DNA from: Cohnella fermenti
Lineage (GTDB): Bacteria > Bacillota > Bacilli > Paenibacillales > Paenibacillaceae
NCBI RefSeq assembly: GCF_004801405.1
Contig: NZ_SSOB01000011.1
Coordinates: 124,001-188,000, forward strand
DNA length: 64,000 nucleotides
Direction of reading: 5' to 3'
Below, piece by piece: positions 23,105-31,653 of this stretch. Below the pieces are notes generated by a model, which worked only from the letters and a program-made list of their open reading frames with translations, was not told the DNA's origin and ran no database searches. The translations under genes and the position numbers were made by a program. Every line of letters starts with the position of its first letter. Positions within the stretch are counted from its first letter, which is position 1.

Positions 23105-24253
23105 ATGAAGATCACGGATGTTCGAACGTATATCGTCGGGAATCCTTGGAAAAATTGGCTGTTCGTCCAGGTCGATACGGATGAGGGAATCAGCGGGTTG
23201 GGCGAAGGCACGCTTAACGGCTTGGCCAAGACGGTCGAGGCGGCCATTCACGAGTTGAAGCATCTGGTGCTCGGCATGGACCCGTTCGACGTGGAGACAA
23301 TCTCCCTCAAGATGATTCGCGACGTCTATTCGGACGGAGGCCAGGTGCAGGGCTCCGCGCTGGCCGCCATCGAGACGGCTTGCTGGGACATTATGGGCAA
23401 GGCGACGGGGCAGCCGCTCTACAAGCTGCTCGGCGGCAGGTGCCACGACAAGCTGCGCTGCTACGCCAACGGCTGGTACCGGGGCGGGGCCGACGAGGAG
23501 AGCTTCTATTCCCAGGCGAAGGAAGTCGTCGCGAAGGGGTACACAGCGCTGAAGTTCGATCCGTTCGGCGCGGCTTGGCGCACGGTTGAGCGGGCGGATC
23601 ACGCAAGCGCTGTCCGCAATATCGCCGCCGTACGGGACGCAGTCGGCCCCGACGTCGACATTCTGATCGAAGGACATAACCGGTTCAGCGTGCATACGGC
23701 ACTGCAATTCGCGGAAGCGATGGCCCCGTACAACCCGACCTGGTTCGAAGCGCCGGTGCCGCCTTATCGCGTCTCTTCGGTCGTCGAGGTAGCGAAGCGC
23801 AGCCCGGTGCCGATCGCTTGCGGGGAGGATTATTACAACCGCGAGCAATTCGCCGAGCTGCTGAAGCACGACGCGGTTCATATCATCCAGCTCGAGCCGC
23901 AATTCCTGGGGCTTGCCGCCTCGAAGCAGATCTGCGGAATGGTTCACGCGCACAACGGAGTGACGGCTCCGCACAGCGCGCAAGGGCCGATCTGCTCCAT
24001 CGTCTGCTCTCATCTGAACATGGCGACTCCGAACTTTTTCCTGCATGAGATATTTGACGACTTTAATCATTCCTGGGCGCAGGATATCTTCTCTCCCCCG
24101 TTCAAGGTCGTCGACGGCTACTTGCAGCCGCCGGAGCGCCCCGGCCTCGGCGTCGAGCTCAACCTTGAGGAAGCGGCCAAGTATCCGTATCATCCCGGCC
24201 ATTGGCTGCCGCTGTTCAAGCAGGGCTGGGAGAAGCGGGAACGGGTCGAATAG
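23105..24253 (+). CDS. Mandelate racemase/muconate lactonizing enzyme family dehydratase (galactonate-dehydratase-like)
   Basis: Enolase-superfamily enzyme of 382 residues, expected to dehydrate an acid sugar to a 2-keto-3-deoxy acid in the cytoplasm. The N-terminal capping domain (1 to about 120) precedes a barrel with ALKFDPFG (Lys), DILIEGHNRF (Glu and His in the position of the DxH motif of DgoD), WFEAPVPP and CGED as metal ligands, and TAPHSAQGPI, whose His is the likely catalytic base. This pattern is closest to D-galactonate dehydratase-like enzymes; other acid-sugar dehydratases are possible. ATG 23105 is chosen over an in-frame start 15 bases earlier. It is the first gene of a four-gene operon. 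Confidence 0.9.
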   Translation: MKITDVRTYIVGNPWKNWLFVQVDTDEGISGLGEGTLNGLAKTVEAAIHELKHLVLGMDPFDVETISLKMIRDVYSDGGQVQGSALAAIETACWDIMGKATGQPLYKLLGGRCHDKLRCYANGWYRGGADEESFYSQAKEVVAKGYTALKFDPFGAAWRTVERADHASAVRNIAAVRDAVGPDVDILIEGHNRFSVHTALQFAEAMAPYNPTWFEAPVPPYRVSSVVEVAKRSPVPIACGEDYYNREQFAELLKHDAVHIIQLEPQFLGLAASKQICGMVHAHNGVTAPHSAQGPICSIVCSHLNMATPNFFLHEIFDDFNHSWAQDIFSPPFKVVDGYLQPPERPGLGVELNLEEAAKYPYHPGHWLPLFKQGWEKRERVE

Positions 24254-24268
24254 GAGGCGCGAGCGGAT

Positions 24269-25342
24269 ATGGGAACGACTGCGAGTACAGGCAACAATGA
24301 GAACAAGAGCATGAGAGCCTTGATTTACGAGGGGCCTCGTACGATGAACATGCGGGAGGTGCCGATTCCCGAGCCGGGGCCGGACGAAGTGCTCATCCGC
24401 GTCGAGCGGGCGGGCATCTGCGGGTCCGAGCTGGGCGGCTACCTCGGCCACAATTCCTTGCGCAAGCCGCCTCTGATCATGGGGCACGAATTCTCCGGCG
24501 TGATTGAACGGGTCGGCGAGCGGGTTGGCGGGGCGGACAGGGAGTGGGCCGGCCGGCTGCAGCCGGGCGACCGCGTCACGGCGAATCCGCTCGCAACGTG
24601 TGGCTCCTGCCGATACTGCCGCAACGGCGCATCGCAATTGTGCCGGGAGCGGCAATTGCTGGGGGCGCATCGCCCGGGAGCGTTCGCGGAATTCGTCGCG
24701 GTGCCTGCCCGCAATGTCTACCTTCTCGGCGACAGCCTGTCGTTCGAGGAGGGCGCGCTGGCCGAGCCGTTCGCATGCGCGATCCACGTCTGCCGCCTGC
24801 TGGAGCTGACTCCGACGGATCGGCTGCTCATCTACGGCGCGGGGCCGATCGGCCTGTTCGCGCTGCAAGCGGCGAAGGTGTATGGCGTTCGGGACGCGGT
24901 CGTCGTGGACCTGAACGAATCGCGGCTTGGCATCGCGAGAGAGCTGGGCGGAATTGCGGTGACGAGCGTGGACGAGCTGCCGGAGGAGGTGCGCGGCGAA
25001 TTCGATGCCGCGATCGACGCCGTCGGCGCGCAAGCGACGAGGCAGCGCAGCGTCGAGGCCGTTCGGCCCGGCGGCCGCGTCGTCTTCACGGGTCTGCACG
25101 AAGCGGCGAGCGCGCTGCCGATCAACGACATGATCCGCAGCGAGATCAGCGTCAAGGGGGCATTCGCCTATTCCCAGGAAGACTTCGAGACGGCGCTGCT
25201 CTGGATCGGTCAAGGGCGAACGGGCTTGCTGCCCTGGACGGAGACCGTACCGATTCGCGAGGGCGCTGCGGCGTTCGAGAAGCTGATCGGCAGACCTGGC
25301 CCGGTGGCGAAGATTCTCCTCAGCTTGGCACCAACGGAATAA
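24269..25342 (+). CDS. Zinc-dependent medium-chain alcohol dehydrogenase
   Basis: NAD(P)-dependent dehydrogenase of 357 residues. Catalytic zinc ligands lie in GICGSE and MGHEFSG. The structural zinc site is CGSCRYCRNGASQLC. The Rossmann motif is YGAGPIGLFALQAA (about 187-200). It resembles sorbitol/threonine/galactitol-type dehydrogenases. The first 14 residues before MRALIYEG are an unusual Ser/Thr/Asn-rich tail, but the start at 24269 follows GGAGG, so I keep it. It lies 15 bases after the dehydratase. It could oxidise the starting sugar or a keto-deoxy intermediate. Confidence 0.9.
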   Translation: MGTTASTGNNENKSMRALIYEGPRTMNMREVPIPEPGPDEVLIRVERAGICGSELGGYLGHNSLRKPPLIMGHEFSGVIERVGERVGGADREWAGRLQPGDRVTANPLATCGSCRYCRNGASQLCRERQLLGAHRPGAFAEFVAVPARNVYLLGDSLSFEEGALAEPFACAIHVCRLLELTPTDRLLIYGAGPIGLFALQAAKVYGVRDAVVVDLNESRLGIARELGGIAVTSVDELPEEVRGEFDAAIDAVGAQATRQRSVEAVRPGGRVVFTGLHEAASALPINDMIRSEISVKGAFAYSQEDFETALLWIGQGRTGLLPWTETVPIREGAAAFEKLIGRPGPVAKILLSLAPTE

Positions 25343-25383
25343 CAGAAGCAACGAAGACACCCCGAACGGGAGGAACCTCAATC

Positions 25384-26223
25384 ATGAAGCTGGTGCAATT
25401 CTATGTGCGGCAAGACCCGGATCGCAAGCCGAGAGTCGGTGCGGTCAACGGCGAATCGGAGATTGTCGCCTTGAAGACGGAAGGAACGATGCGGGACGTC
25501 ATTGAAGCCGGCGGCGCTTCCGATCTCGGCAAGGGCGACTCCCATCGCCTGGAGGACGTGAAGCTGCTCTCCCCTCTCACCAATCCTGACAAAATCATCT
25601 GCATAGGGCTCAACTACCACGACCACGTGATCGAGTCGAACATGCAGGTGCCGAAGGTTCCGGTGCTGTTCCCGAAGTACAACAACTGCCTGCTCGGCCA
25701 TGATGACGAAGTGACGATTCCGGCCGAGGTCGAGCAGTGCGATTACGAGGTCGAGCTTGCGGTCGTCATCGGCAAGACGGCCAAGCGGGTGCCGCTTGAG
25801 TCGGCGATGGACTATGTGTTCGGCTACACGATTCTGAACGACGTCAGCGCGCGCGACATTCAGTTGAACGAGCCTCAGTGGACGCGCGGCAAGGCGATCG
25901 ACGGCTTCGCGCCGACGGGGCCGTGGATCGTCACCGCCGACGAGCTCGCAGACCCGGGCAACCTCGGCATCTCCCTCACGCTGAACGGAGAGACGATGCA
26001 GAACTCGAACACGAAGGAACTGATTTTCAACATTCCGTACCTGATCTCCTTCCTGTCGAACACGATGACGCTGCAGCCCGGGGACATCATCAGCACCGGC
26101 ACGCCTCCGGGGGTCGGCATGGGGAGGAAGCCGCAGGTGTGGCTGAAGCCCGGAGACGTCGTCGAAGCGACGGTCGAAGGCATCGGAACGCTGCGCAACG
26201 CGTTCGCGGCGGAGCGAATCTAA
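25384..26223 (+). CDS. Fumarylacetoacetate hydrolase family protein
   Basis: Protein of 279 residues. A short N-terminal domain precedes the FAH fold with IICIGLNYHDHVIESN, metal-binding Glu residues in CDYEVELAVVIG, and Asp in TILNDVSARDIQ. The ending GDIISTGTPPGVG and GDVVEATVEGIGTLRN is typical. Members cleave C-C bonds of 2,4-diketo acids or act as dehydratases and hydratases; in fucose and rhamnose pathways a member hydrolyses 2,4-diketo-3-deoxy acids. With an SDR next to it, that role fits here. GGGAGG precedes ATG 25384. Confidence 0.9.
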   Translation: MKLVQFYVRQDPDRKPRVGAVNGESEIVALKTEGTMRDVIEAGGASDLGKGDSHRLEDVKLLSPLTNPDKIICIGLNYHDHVIESNMQVPKVPVLFPKYNNCLLGHDDEVTIPAEVEQCDYEVELAVVIGKTAKRVPLESAMDYVFGYTILNDVSARDIQLNEPQWTRGKAIDGFAPTGPWIVTADELADPGNLGISLTLNGETMQNSNTKELIFNIPYLISFLSNTMTLQPGDIISTGTPPGVGMGRKPQVWLKPGDVVEATVEGIGTLRNAFAAERI

Positions 26224-26241
26224 GGAACGGCGAGGTGCGCC

Positions 26242-27009
26242 ATGAGCTGGGAAAATAAAGTTGTTATCGTCACGGGGAGCGGAGGGGGCATCGGTCGGGC
26301 GGTCGCTTGTCGGTTCGCAGGCGCCGGCGCTTCGGTTGTTCTTGTCGGGCGAACGTTCGGCAAAGTGCAGGCCGTCGCCGACGAGATTGCGGAAGCGGGC
26401 GGCAGAGCCGTCGCCATGGCGGCGGACGTCTCCTCCGAGGAAGACGTCGCCCGGGTGCTCCGCGATACGGTCGCCGCGTTCGGCCGGATCGACGTCATGG
26501 TGAACAATGCGGCCGTCTGCCCGCAGGTCAGGCTGACCGACATGAGCCTGGCCGAATGGAACGGCGTCATCACGAACAATCTGACGTCCGTGTTCCTGTT
26601 CTGCCGGGGCGTGGTCCCCCACATGCTGGAGCAAGGCGGCGGCGCCATCGTGAACGTCAGCTCCGTTCATGCGCTGGCGACGCTTGACGGCTATTCCGCG
26701 TACGCGGCGTCCAAGGCCGGCATCGCGGGGCTCACTCGGGCGATCGCTCTCGATTACGCGAAGATGAACATTCGCGCGAACACAGTGCTGCCGGGAGCGG
26801 TGCGGACGCCGATGCTGGAGAGCAGCCTGAAGAATCTGGACACGCCGCAGGAAGAGATCATGAAGCAGTGGGACGACTCCCAGCCGATCGGCCGGGTCGG
26901 CCAGCCCGAGGAGATCGCAGCCGTCGTCATGTTCGCCGCCAGCCCGGACAATTCGTTCATGACCGGCGCAACGCTGGTCGCGGACGGCGGCATGACGGCG
27001 GAGCTGTAG
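26242..27009 (+). CDS. Short-chain dehydrogenase/reductase
   Basis: SDR of 255 residues. The cofactor motif is VTGSGGGIGRAV (about 9-20). NNAA follows, and the catalytic Ser/Tyr/Lys lie in NVSSVHALATLDGYSAYAASKAG. The C-terminal ADGGMTAEL is standard. It ends the operon, 18 bases after the FAH-family gene. In the Xanthomonas L-fucose route an SDR oxidises the 2-keto-3-deoxy acid to the diketo acid before FAH-type hydrolysis; the same pairing is proposed here by analogy. Confidence 0.92.
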   Translation: MSWENKVVIVTGSGGGIGRAVACRFAGAGASVVLVGRTFGKVQAVADEIAEAGGRAVAMAADVSSEEDVARVLRDTVAAFGRIDVMVNNAAVCPQVRLTDMSLAEWNGVITNNLTSVFLFCRGVVPHMLEQGGGAIVNVSSVHALATLDGYSAYAASKAGIAGLTRAIALDYAKMNIRANTVLPGAVRTPMLESSLKNLDTPQEEIMKQWDDSQPIGRVGQPEEIAAVVMFAASPDNSFMTGATLVADGGMTAEL

Positions 27010-27021
27010 ACCTCACGACAA

Positions 27022-27058
27022 GAAGACCCGCCGATCCGGTTGCGATCGACGGGTCTTC
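27022..27058. terminator. Bidirectional terminator between convergent operons
   Basis: GAAGACCCGCCGATC pairs with GATCGACGGGTCTTC (one mismatch) around a 7-base loop. It lies between the SDR stop (plus strand) and the EEP gene stop (minus strand). T-runs are poor on both sides, so it is a hairpin with probable terminator function. Confidence 0.6.
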
Positions 27059-27066
27059 CACATTAA

Positions 27067-29082
27067 TCAGTTAATCTTGATAGAGGACACGACATCGTTA
27101 AAGCCGTCGTCCGACAGCTTGTTGTCATCTGCCGTCCGGGTCAGCACGTCGCCTTGGAAGTTGTTGTTCTTGTACAACTCTACCGTGCTGCCGCCATATA
27201 CTCGCAGCGAAGAGAGGCTGTCGTTCGAGAAGCCTGCTTCTTGCAGTTGAGCCAGCGTGTAGCTTCCCTTCGGCAAGGATACTGCGATACCGCCATAATC
27301 GGCGTCCTTATAGAACGTTGCTCCTTCTTGCAAGCCGAACGCTTCGAATTCATAGATGCGGGCGGCGGTATTGCTTGTCTGAGTGGCGTCGGTGATATAG
27401 AGCCTCAGATAGCGGGCGTTCAGATTGACATTGTGCGTCGTAACGTTAGCCGTATTGTCCGTCACAACGGCGGCATCGGTCCAGTTCGTGCCATCATTGC
27501 TATATTGGATTTGATAATCGGCCGTGTTGTAGTTCTTGGTCTCTCCTCCGCTTGCTGCATGCTTGACAACGAACTGATAGATGTTCATGACCGCGCCCAG
27601 GTCGATCTTCAGCCAGTGCGGCTCGGCGCCCGATGCGCACCACTTGCCCGTGGACACATACCCGTCGGCGCCCAGGCCCGGCTCTTCCCCGGAATTGTAG
27701 GCATCGGCCGTCTTCGTTCCGGCAACTGTCAGATTCACATAGTCGTACAGCTCGATCTCCGAGATCTGGAAGTTCGACCCGTTGTTGCTCGTAAACGAGA
27801 ACCGGATATATTCGTATCGGGTCGTGTTGCTCATTCGGAACTCTCTTGTCTGATAACGAAGCGGGAAGCTCTCATTCGTTCGCGTGTCGATCGTCGTCCA
27901 ATTCGTACCGTCATTGGAGCCCTGAACCGTCCAGCTCTTCGGGTCCCGAATGCCGGAATTGTCGTTAGCCGACGTCAGCTTGTACCGATTGATGGCATAC
28001 TTCCCCCCATTGCCGAACTGGTACTGGAGCTTGACGTCTGTCCCGTGGGGCACGTAATACTTGGTCGTCTTGTCGTTATCGAACGCCTTGCTCATATCCT
28101 CATTCGTCGGACTGTCCGTATACGTGGCTGTTATCGTTCCTCCGGAGGCGCGATCCGCCTGCGGCTCTCCCGTTCGTGGAATATCGACGTTCACCTGCAG
28201 CGGGTAGTGATCCGACGGATACAGGTCGCTCTCGGTGTAGTAATTGATCTCGACCGAATTGACCTTCACCGCGTTGCGCTGGAAGATCCAGTCGATATGC
28301 TGGTTCGCCATATCCTTCTCGCCAGTCCATTGGTGTGCCGTACTATCATCCGTGAACGGCTTCCCCAGTTGCGCCCACGTGTCCTGGAAGCTCGATCCGT
28401 TCAGCGTGCTGTACACCGACGAAGTCTCGTCGCTGTTGAGGTCGCCCCCGATGAAGACCGGCGTGTTGTCCGGCTTGACGTAGCTGGCAATCCGGTCGAG
28501 CAGCAGACTCGCTCCTTGCGCTTGTGCCGCTGCTTTGAGAGAGAAGTGCGTATTGAAGTAATAGAAGATCGTCTGGTTGTCCGATTGGGCACGGAACTTG
28601 GCCCAGGTCACGATGCGCGGATAGCTGCTGTCGCTCGCGCTCTTACTGCCTGCCACGTCGGGCGTATCGCTGATCCAGAACTGGCCGGTCTCCATTACGT
28701 CGAACTTGTCCGTACGGTACATGATATTCGAGTATTCATTGGTAGTATCTCCGTAGCGGGACTGCCCGATGGAGCCGTAATTGGGCAGTTGATCGAGGAA
28801 GTAATCAATCTGCACCTTGTACGCCTCCTGCATGCCGATAATATCCGGGCCATATCCATTGATGACGTTGACGGCTCGTGACTTGCGGTTGTCCCAGGAG
28901 TTGACGGTCCCGTCGTCGCCGTTCAGATTGCGTACATTGAAGGACATCAGCTTAAGGTTGTAGGAGTCCGATCCGGAAGGCTGATAGAAGGCCTCCACGC
29001 TTTGAATGCGATTACAAAATAAACCGGCAAGCAGCATGGCTGCAAACATGACAATGATAAGCTTCGATCTGGTTATGGACAA
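27067..29082 (-). CDS. Secreted EEP-type phosphoesterase with two F5/8-type C domains and a beta/gamma-crystallin domain
   Basis: Exported protein of 671 residues. The signal peptide spans about 1-31. The endonuclease/exonuclease/phosphatase domain (about 40-300) has the full motif set: MSFNVRNL, GMQEAY, NTHFS, GGDLNSDE and SDHYPL, giving Asn, Glu, His, Asp-x-Asn and Asp-His residues. Two discoidin-like domains follow (about 310-440 and 445-580) with SWTVQGSNDGTNWT and YQIQYSNDGTNWTDA. A beta/gamma-crystallin domain ends it (about 590-671: YGGIAVSLPKGSYTL and NDSLSSLRVYGG), a likely calcium-binding fold. The start is TTG 29082 with AGGAG eight bases before. It is last in the importer operon, 18 bases after the response regulator. 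Substrate may be DNA, a phospholipid or another phosphodiester. Confidence 0.88.
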   Translation of the reverse strand: MSITRSKLIIVMFAAMLLAGLFCNRIQSVEAFYQPSGSDSYNLKLMSFNVRNLNGDDGTVNSWDNRKSRAVNVINGYGPDIIGMQEAYKVQIDYFLDQLPNYGSIGQSRYGDTTNEYSNIMYRTDKFDVMETGQFWISDTPDVAGSKSASDSSYPRIVTWAKFRAQSDNQTIFYYFNTHFSLKAAAQAQGASLLLDRIASYVKPDNTPVFIGGDLNSDETSSVYSTLNGSSFQDTWAQLGKPFTDDSTAHQWTGEKDMANQHIDWIFQRNAVKVNSVEINYYTESDLYPSDHYPLQVNVDIPRTGEPQADRASGGTITATYTDSPTNEDMSKAFDNDKTTKYYVPHGTDVKLQYQFGNGGKYAINRYKLTSANDNSGIRDPKSWTVQGSNDGTNWTTIDTRTNESFPLRYQTREFRMSNTTRYEYIRFSFTSNNGSNFQISEIELYDYVNLTVAGTKTADAYNSGEEPGLGADGYVSTGKWCASGAEPHWLKIDLGAVMNIYQFVVKHAASGGETKNYNTADYQIQYSNDGTNWTDAAVVTDNTANVTTHNVNLNARYLRLYITDATQTSNTAARIYEFEAFGLQEGATFYKDADYGGIAVSLPKGSYTLAQLQEAGFSNDSLSSLRVYGGSTVELYKNNNFQGDVLTRTADDNKLSDDGFNDVVSSIKIN

Positions 29083-29100
29083 TATTCTCTCTCCTATCGA

Positions 29101-29931
29101 TTAAGGGGATGGTCTTCCCTGGTTCTGACTTCTTACGATCGCCCAGCTCCCGCTCTTCTGCACGTCGGACGGCGATAAGCTGGTATATTTCTTAAACACG
29201 GTGCAGAAGTGCTTGTAATCACTGAAACCCGTCATGTCGGCAATCTCGTTGATGCGGTATTGCCCGCCGCACAGCAGCTCGATCGCCCTCTGTACCCGGT
29301 GCTTGCTGAGAATCTCATGGAAGGTATGCCCCGTTGCCTCTCGGAACTTCCGGCTCAGATAGCTTGAACTGACCCCCAGCTCGCAAGCGATGAATTCCAG
29401 ACTCACCTTCGTCGCATAGCTGCTCTTGATCCGCTGCAACGCTTGTTCCACATAATAGTTAACCGGCTTGTCTGCAGCAACAAACATCTCCAGATCGGAG
29501 AGATCGGGCCCTCCGGAGCTGCTTCGCGTCTTCTCCATGATCTCTTCCCGCGCCCGTTCCTGACCGACTTCTCGCCTGATTCGACCTACGATCCGCTGCA
29601 GCTTGAATTCATCCACAGGCTTCAACAAATATTCGGTGACACGAAGGGAGATCGCCTGCTGAGCATATTCGAATTCGGTATAGCTGGTCAGAATGATGCT
29701 GCTGATCGGGCGAATCTCCATCATTCTCTCCAGCATCTCTATCCCGTTCATGCAGGGCATCCGGATATCCGTGATCACGAGATCAGGATGAAGCTCTTCG
29801 AACAAGCGAAGCCCTTCCGTTCCATCGCCGGCCTCTCCAACAACGATACAGCCCATCTCGAGCCAGTCGTACGTATGCACGAGCCCCTTGCGGATGATCT
29901 CCTCGTCTTCCACGATAAGCACCTTCAGCAT
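29101..29931 (-). CDS. YesN-type AraC-family response regulator (short form)
   Basis: Response regulator of 276 residues. The receiver domain has VEDEE, phosphoacceptor Asp55 in VITDIRMP, and Lys in YLLKPVDE. The AraC double helix-turn-helix (about 170-265) includes LEFIACELGVSSSYLSRKFREATG and IADMTGFSDYKHFCTVFKKYTSLSP. Unlike the 538-residue regulator at 2460 it lacks the long middle domain. It overlaps the kinase gene by 7 bases, indicating translational coupling. Probable target: the palindrome-bearing promoter at 35584-35638. Confidence 0.94.
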   Translation of the reverse strand: MLKVLIVEDEEIIRKGLVHTYDWLEMGCIVVGEAGDGTEGLRLFEELHPDLVITDIRMPCMNGIEMLERMMEIRPISSIILTSYTEFEYAQQAISLRVTEYLLKPVDEFKLQRIVGRIRREVGQERAREEIMEKTRSSSGGPDLSDLEMFVAADKPVNYYVEQALQRIKSSYATKVSLEFIACELGVSSSYLSRKFREATGHTFHEILSKHRVQRAIELLCGGQYRINEIADMTGFSDYKHFCTVFKKYTSLSPSDVQKSGSWAIVRSQNQGRPSP

Positions 29932-31631
29932 GCGTCGCTCCTCCTCGCTGCGGGAAGCACAATTCGAATCAAGAAGCCGCGAAGCTGCCCGTTGATAATC
30001 TCGACTCCATAATCTTTGCCGTACATGAGCTGTACTCTCCGATGAACATTGTATAGCCCGATATGCTTCGTCGGATTGACGCCTGCACGGAATATTCCAT
30101 TGAGCTTGGTCTGCATATCCTCGGTTATTCCTGATCCATCATCCTCGACGACGACCTCCAACTTGTCCTCGACCTGTCTTGTGAACACGCGAATCGACAA
30201 GGTCGGTTGATCGGCGAAGCCGTACTTGATCGAATTCTCGATCAGAGGCTGAATAAGCAGCTTCGGAACGATACAATCCTCCGTCTCGGCCTCCGAATGA
30301 ATCTCGTATTGAAGATTTTTGCCGAAGCGGCACTTCTGGATAAGCAAGTAATTGTTCGTATGAGCGATGTCCTCGTCCAGTCGAACCTCGTTAACCGTAT
30401 GGTTGATGCTGTATCTCAGCAGTTCGGACAAACTGACGACGATCCTGTCGACAGAAGACGGGTCCATCTTGACCAGATAGCGAATCGTCTCAAGGGTATT
30501 GTACAGGAAGTGAGGATCGAATTGGGATTCCAGTTGCTTGATCTCCGCAACAGCCATTTGCAGCGCTCGTTCCTTGTTCACGTCGATCAGGTTCTTGATG
30601 TCTGACAGCATCTGATTATAGGCTTCCGCGAACACCTGGAACTCGTTGTTCGTATTGAGCTCCAGACGTGTATCCAGTTTGCCGGCCTGAACGTTCTCAA
30701 TCGCCCGGACAATATCGTCCAGAACCTGAGTTTTGCCATGGGCAATCTTGCGAGCCAACAGCGAGGTTGCCAGCATCAGCAAGGCGAAGAGCAGTACCAG
30801 AAGAACCCCGACAAGCAGCAGAATCGAGTTGTAGAAGCCGATGGAGGTGAACGTGTAGACGTACAAGCTTCCGTCCAGAATTGCGCTTCGGGTCACATAG
30901 TGGCTGTCCGCCTCCGACTTCACGATGCCTGATTCATCCCGGAATCCGACAAGCAGCTTGCCGAACGAGTCGACCAGCAGCTCATTCGTATGCGCAAGCA
31001 CGTAGCCGAACGAATCGGTCACCACTGTGCTTGTCGAATAGGTATTGCTGATGAGACGAACCAGGCCTTGTTCATCCATATCGAACACCCCGTACCCCAG
31101 CACGTTGCCGTTCTGCACGATCGCTCGGCCGATGGCCAGGCTTGTATCATCCGCCTGAATGGAAGACTGTCGGGAGAGAATCGTATAATCTGGAGCCGAC
31201 TTCAGACTGCGCATGATTCCCCACCCGAGCGAGTTGGCCGACTGGGCATATTCCGGAATGAAGTTGGAGCTCGCAATAATCGGTTGAAGATTAGCGTCGA
31301 ATACGAAGAAGTCGGCACGAAGGAGATTGGCGTTGACGAAGTCGTACAGCTCGGCGTACGCCTTGATGCCTCCCTCTCCGCTGGCCAGAGAATCGAGAAC
31401 GGCAGCACTCTCGAATAGAGACTGCGCCTTCTCCTGATAGCGCGAGATTACCGAAGATAACGCTTCCGATGCTCTAACATTAATTGAGGCATTGCGGTTG
31501 GCGATGGTCTTGTAGAGAATGGAGAAGGACAAGGCGTAGCTGGACAGAGCGATAACGATGACCGGAATTAGTGCATAGAGCGTGAAGGCTCTCCGAATAT
31601 CGTCTCTGTAGCGTCCGTATACTCGTCCCAC
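29925..31631 (-). CDS. YesM-type sensor histidine kinase
   Basis: Sensor kinase of 568 residues. Transmembrane helices lie at about 16-40 and 275-305, flanking a Cache-like extracellular domain. A HAMP segment is followed by QFDPHFLYNTLETIRYL, whose His is the phosphoacceptor. The ATPase domain shows PLIENSIKYGF, EDDGSGI and GLYNVHRRVQLMYG. I choose GTG 31631, preceded by GAGGAGGG at good spacing. An upstream GTG at 31661 would overlap the permease gene and has only GAGAGG four bases away. Encoded inside the importer operon, it likely responds to the imported compound or its binding protein. Confidence 0.92.
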   Translation of the reverse strand: MGRVYGRYRDDIRRAFTLYALIPVIVIALSSYALSFSILYKTIANRNASINVRASEALSSVISRYQEKAQSLFESAAVLDSLASGEGGIKAYAELYDFVNANLLRADFFVFDANLQPIIASSNFIPEYAQSANSLGWGIMRSLKSAPDYTILSRQSSIQADDTSLAIGRAIVQNGNVLGYGVFDMDEQGLVRLISNTYSTSTVVTDSFGYVLAHTNELLVDSFGKLLVGFRDESGIVKSEADSHYVTRSAILDGSLYVYTFTSIGFYNSILLLVGVLLVLLFALLMLATSLLARKIAHGKTQVLDDIVRAIENVQAGKLDTRLELNTNNEFQVFAEAYNQMLSDIKNLIDVNKERALQMAVAEIKQLESQFDPHFLYNTLETIRYLVKMDPSSVDRIVVSLSELLRYSINHTVNEVRLDEDIAHTNNYLLIQKCRFGKNLQYEIHSEAETEDCIVPKLLIQPLIENSIKYGFADQPTLSIRVFTRQVEDKLEVVVEDDGSGITEDMQTKLNGIFRAGVNPTKHIGLYNVHRRVQLMYGKDYGVEIINGQLRGFLIRIVLPAARRSDAC

Positions 31632-31653
31632 AATGCCACCCTCCTCTACTGTT

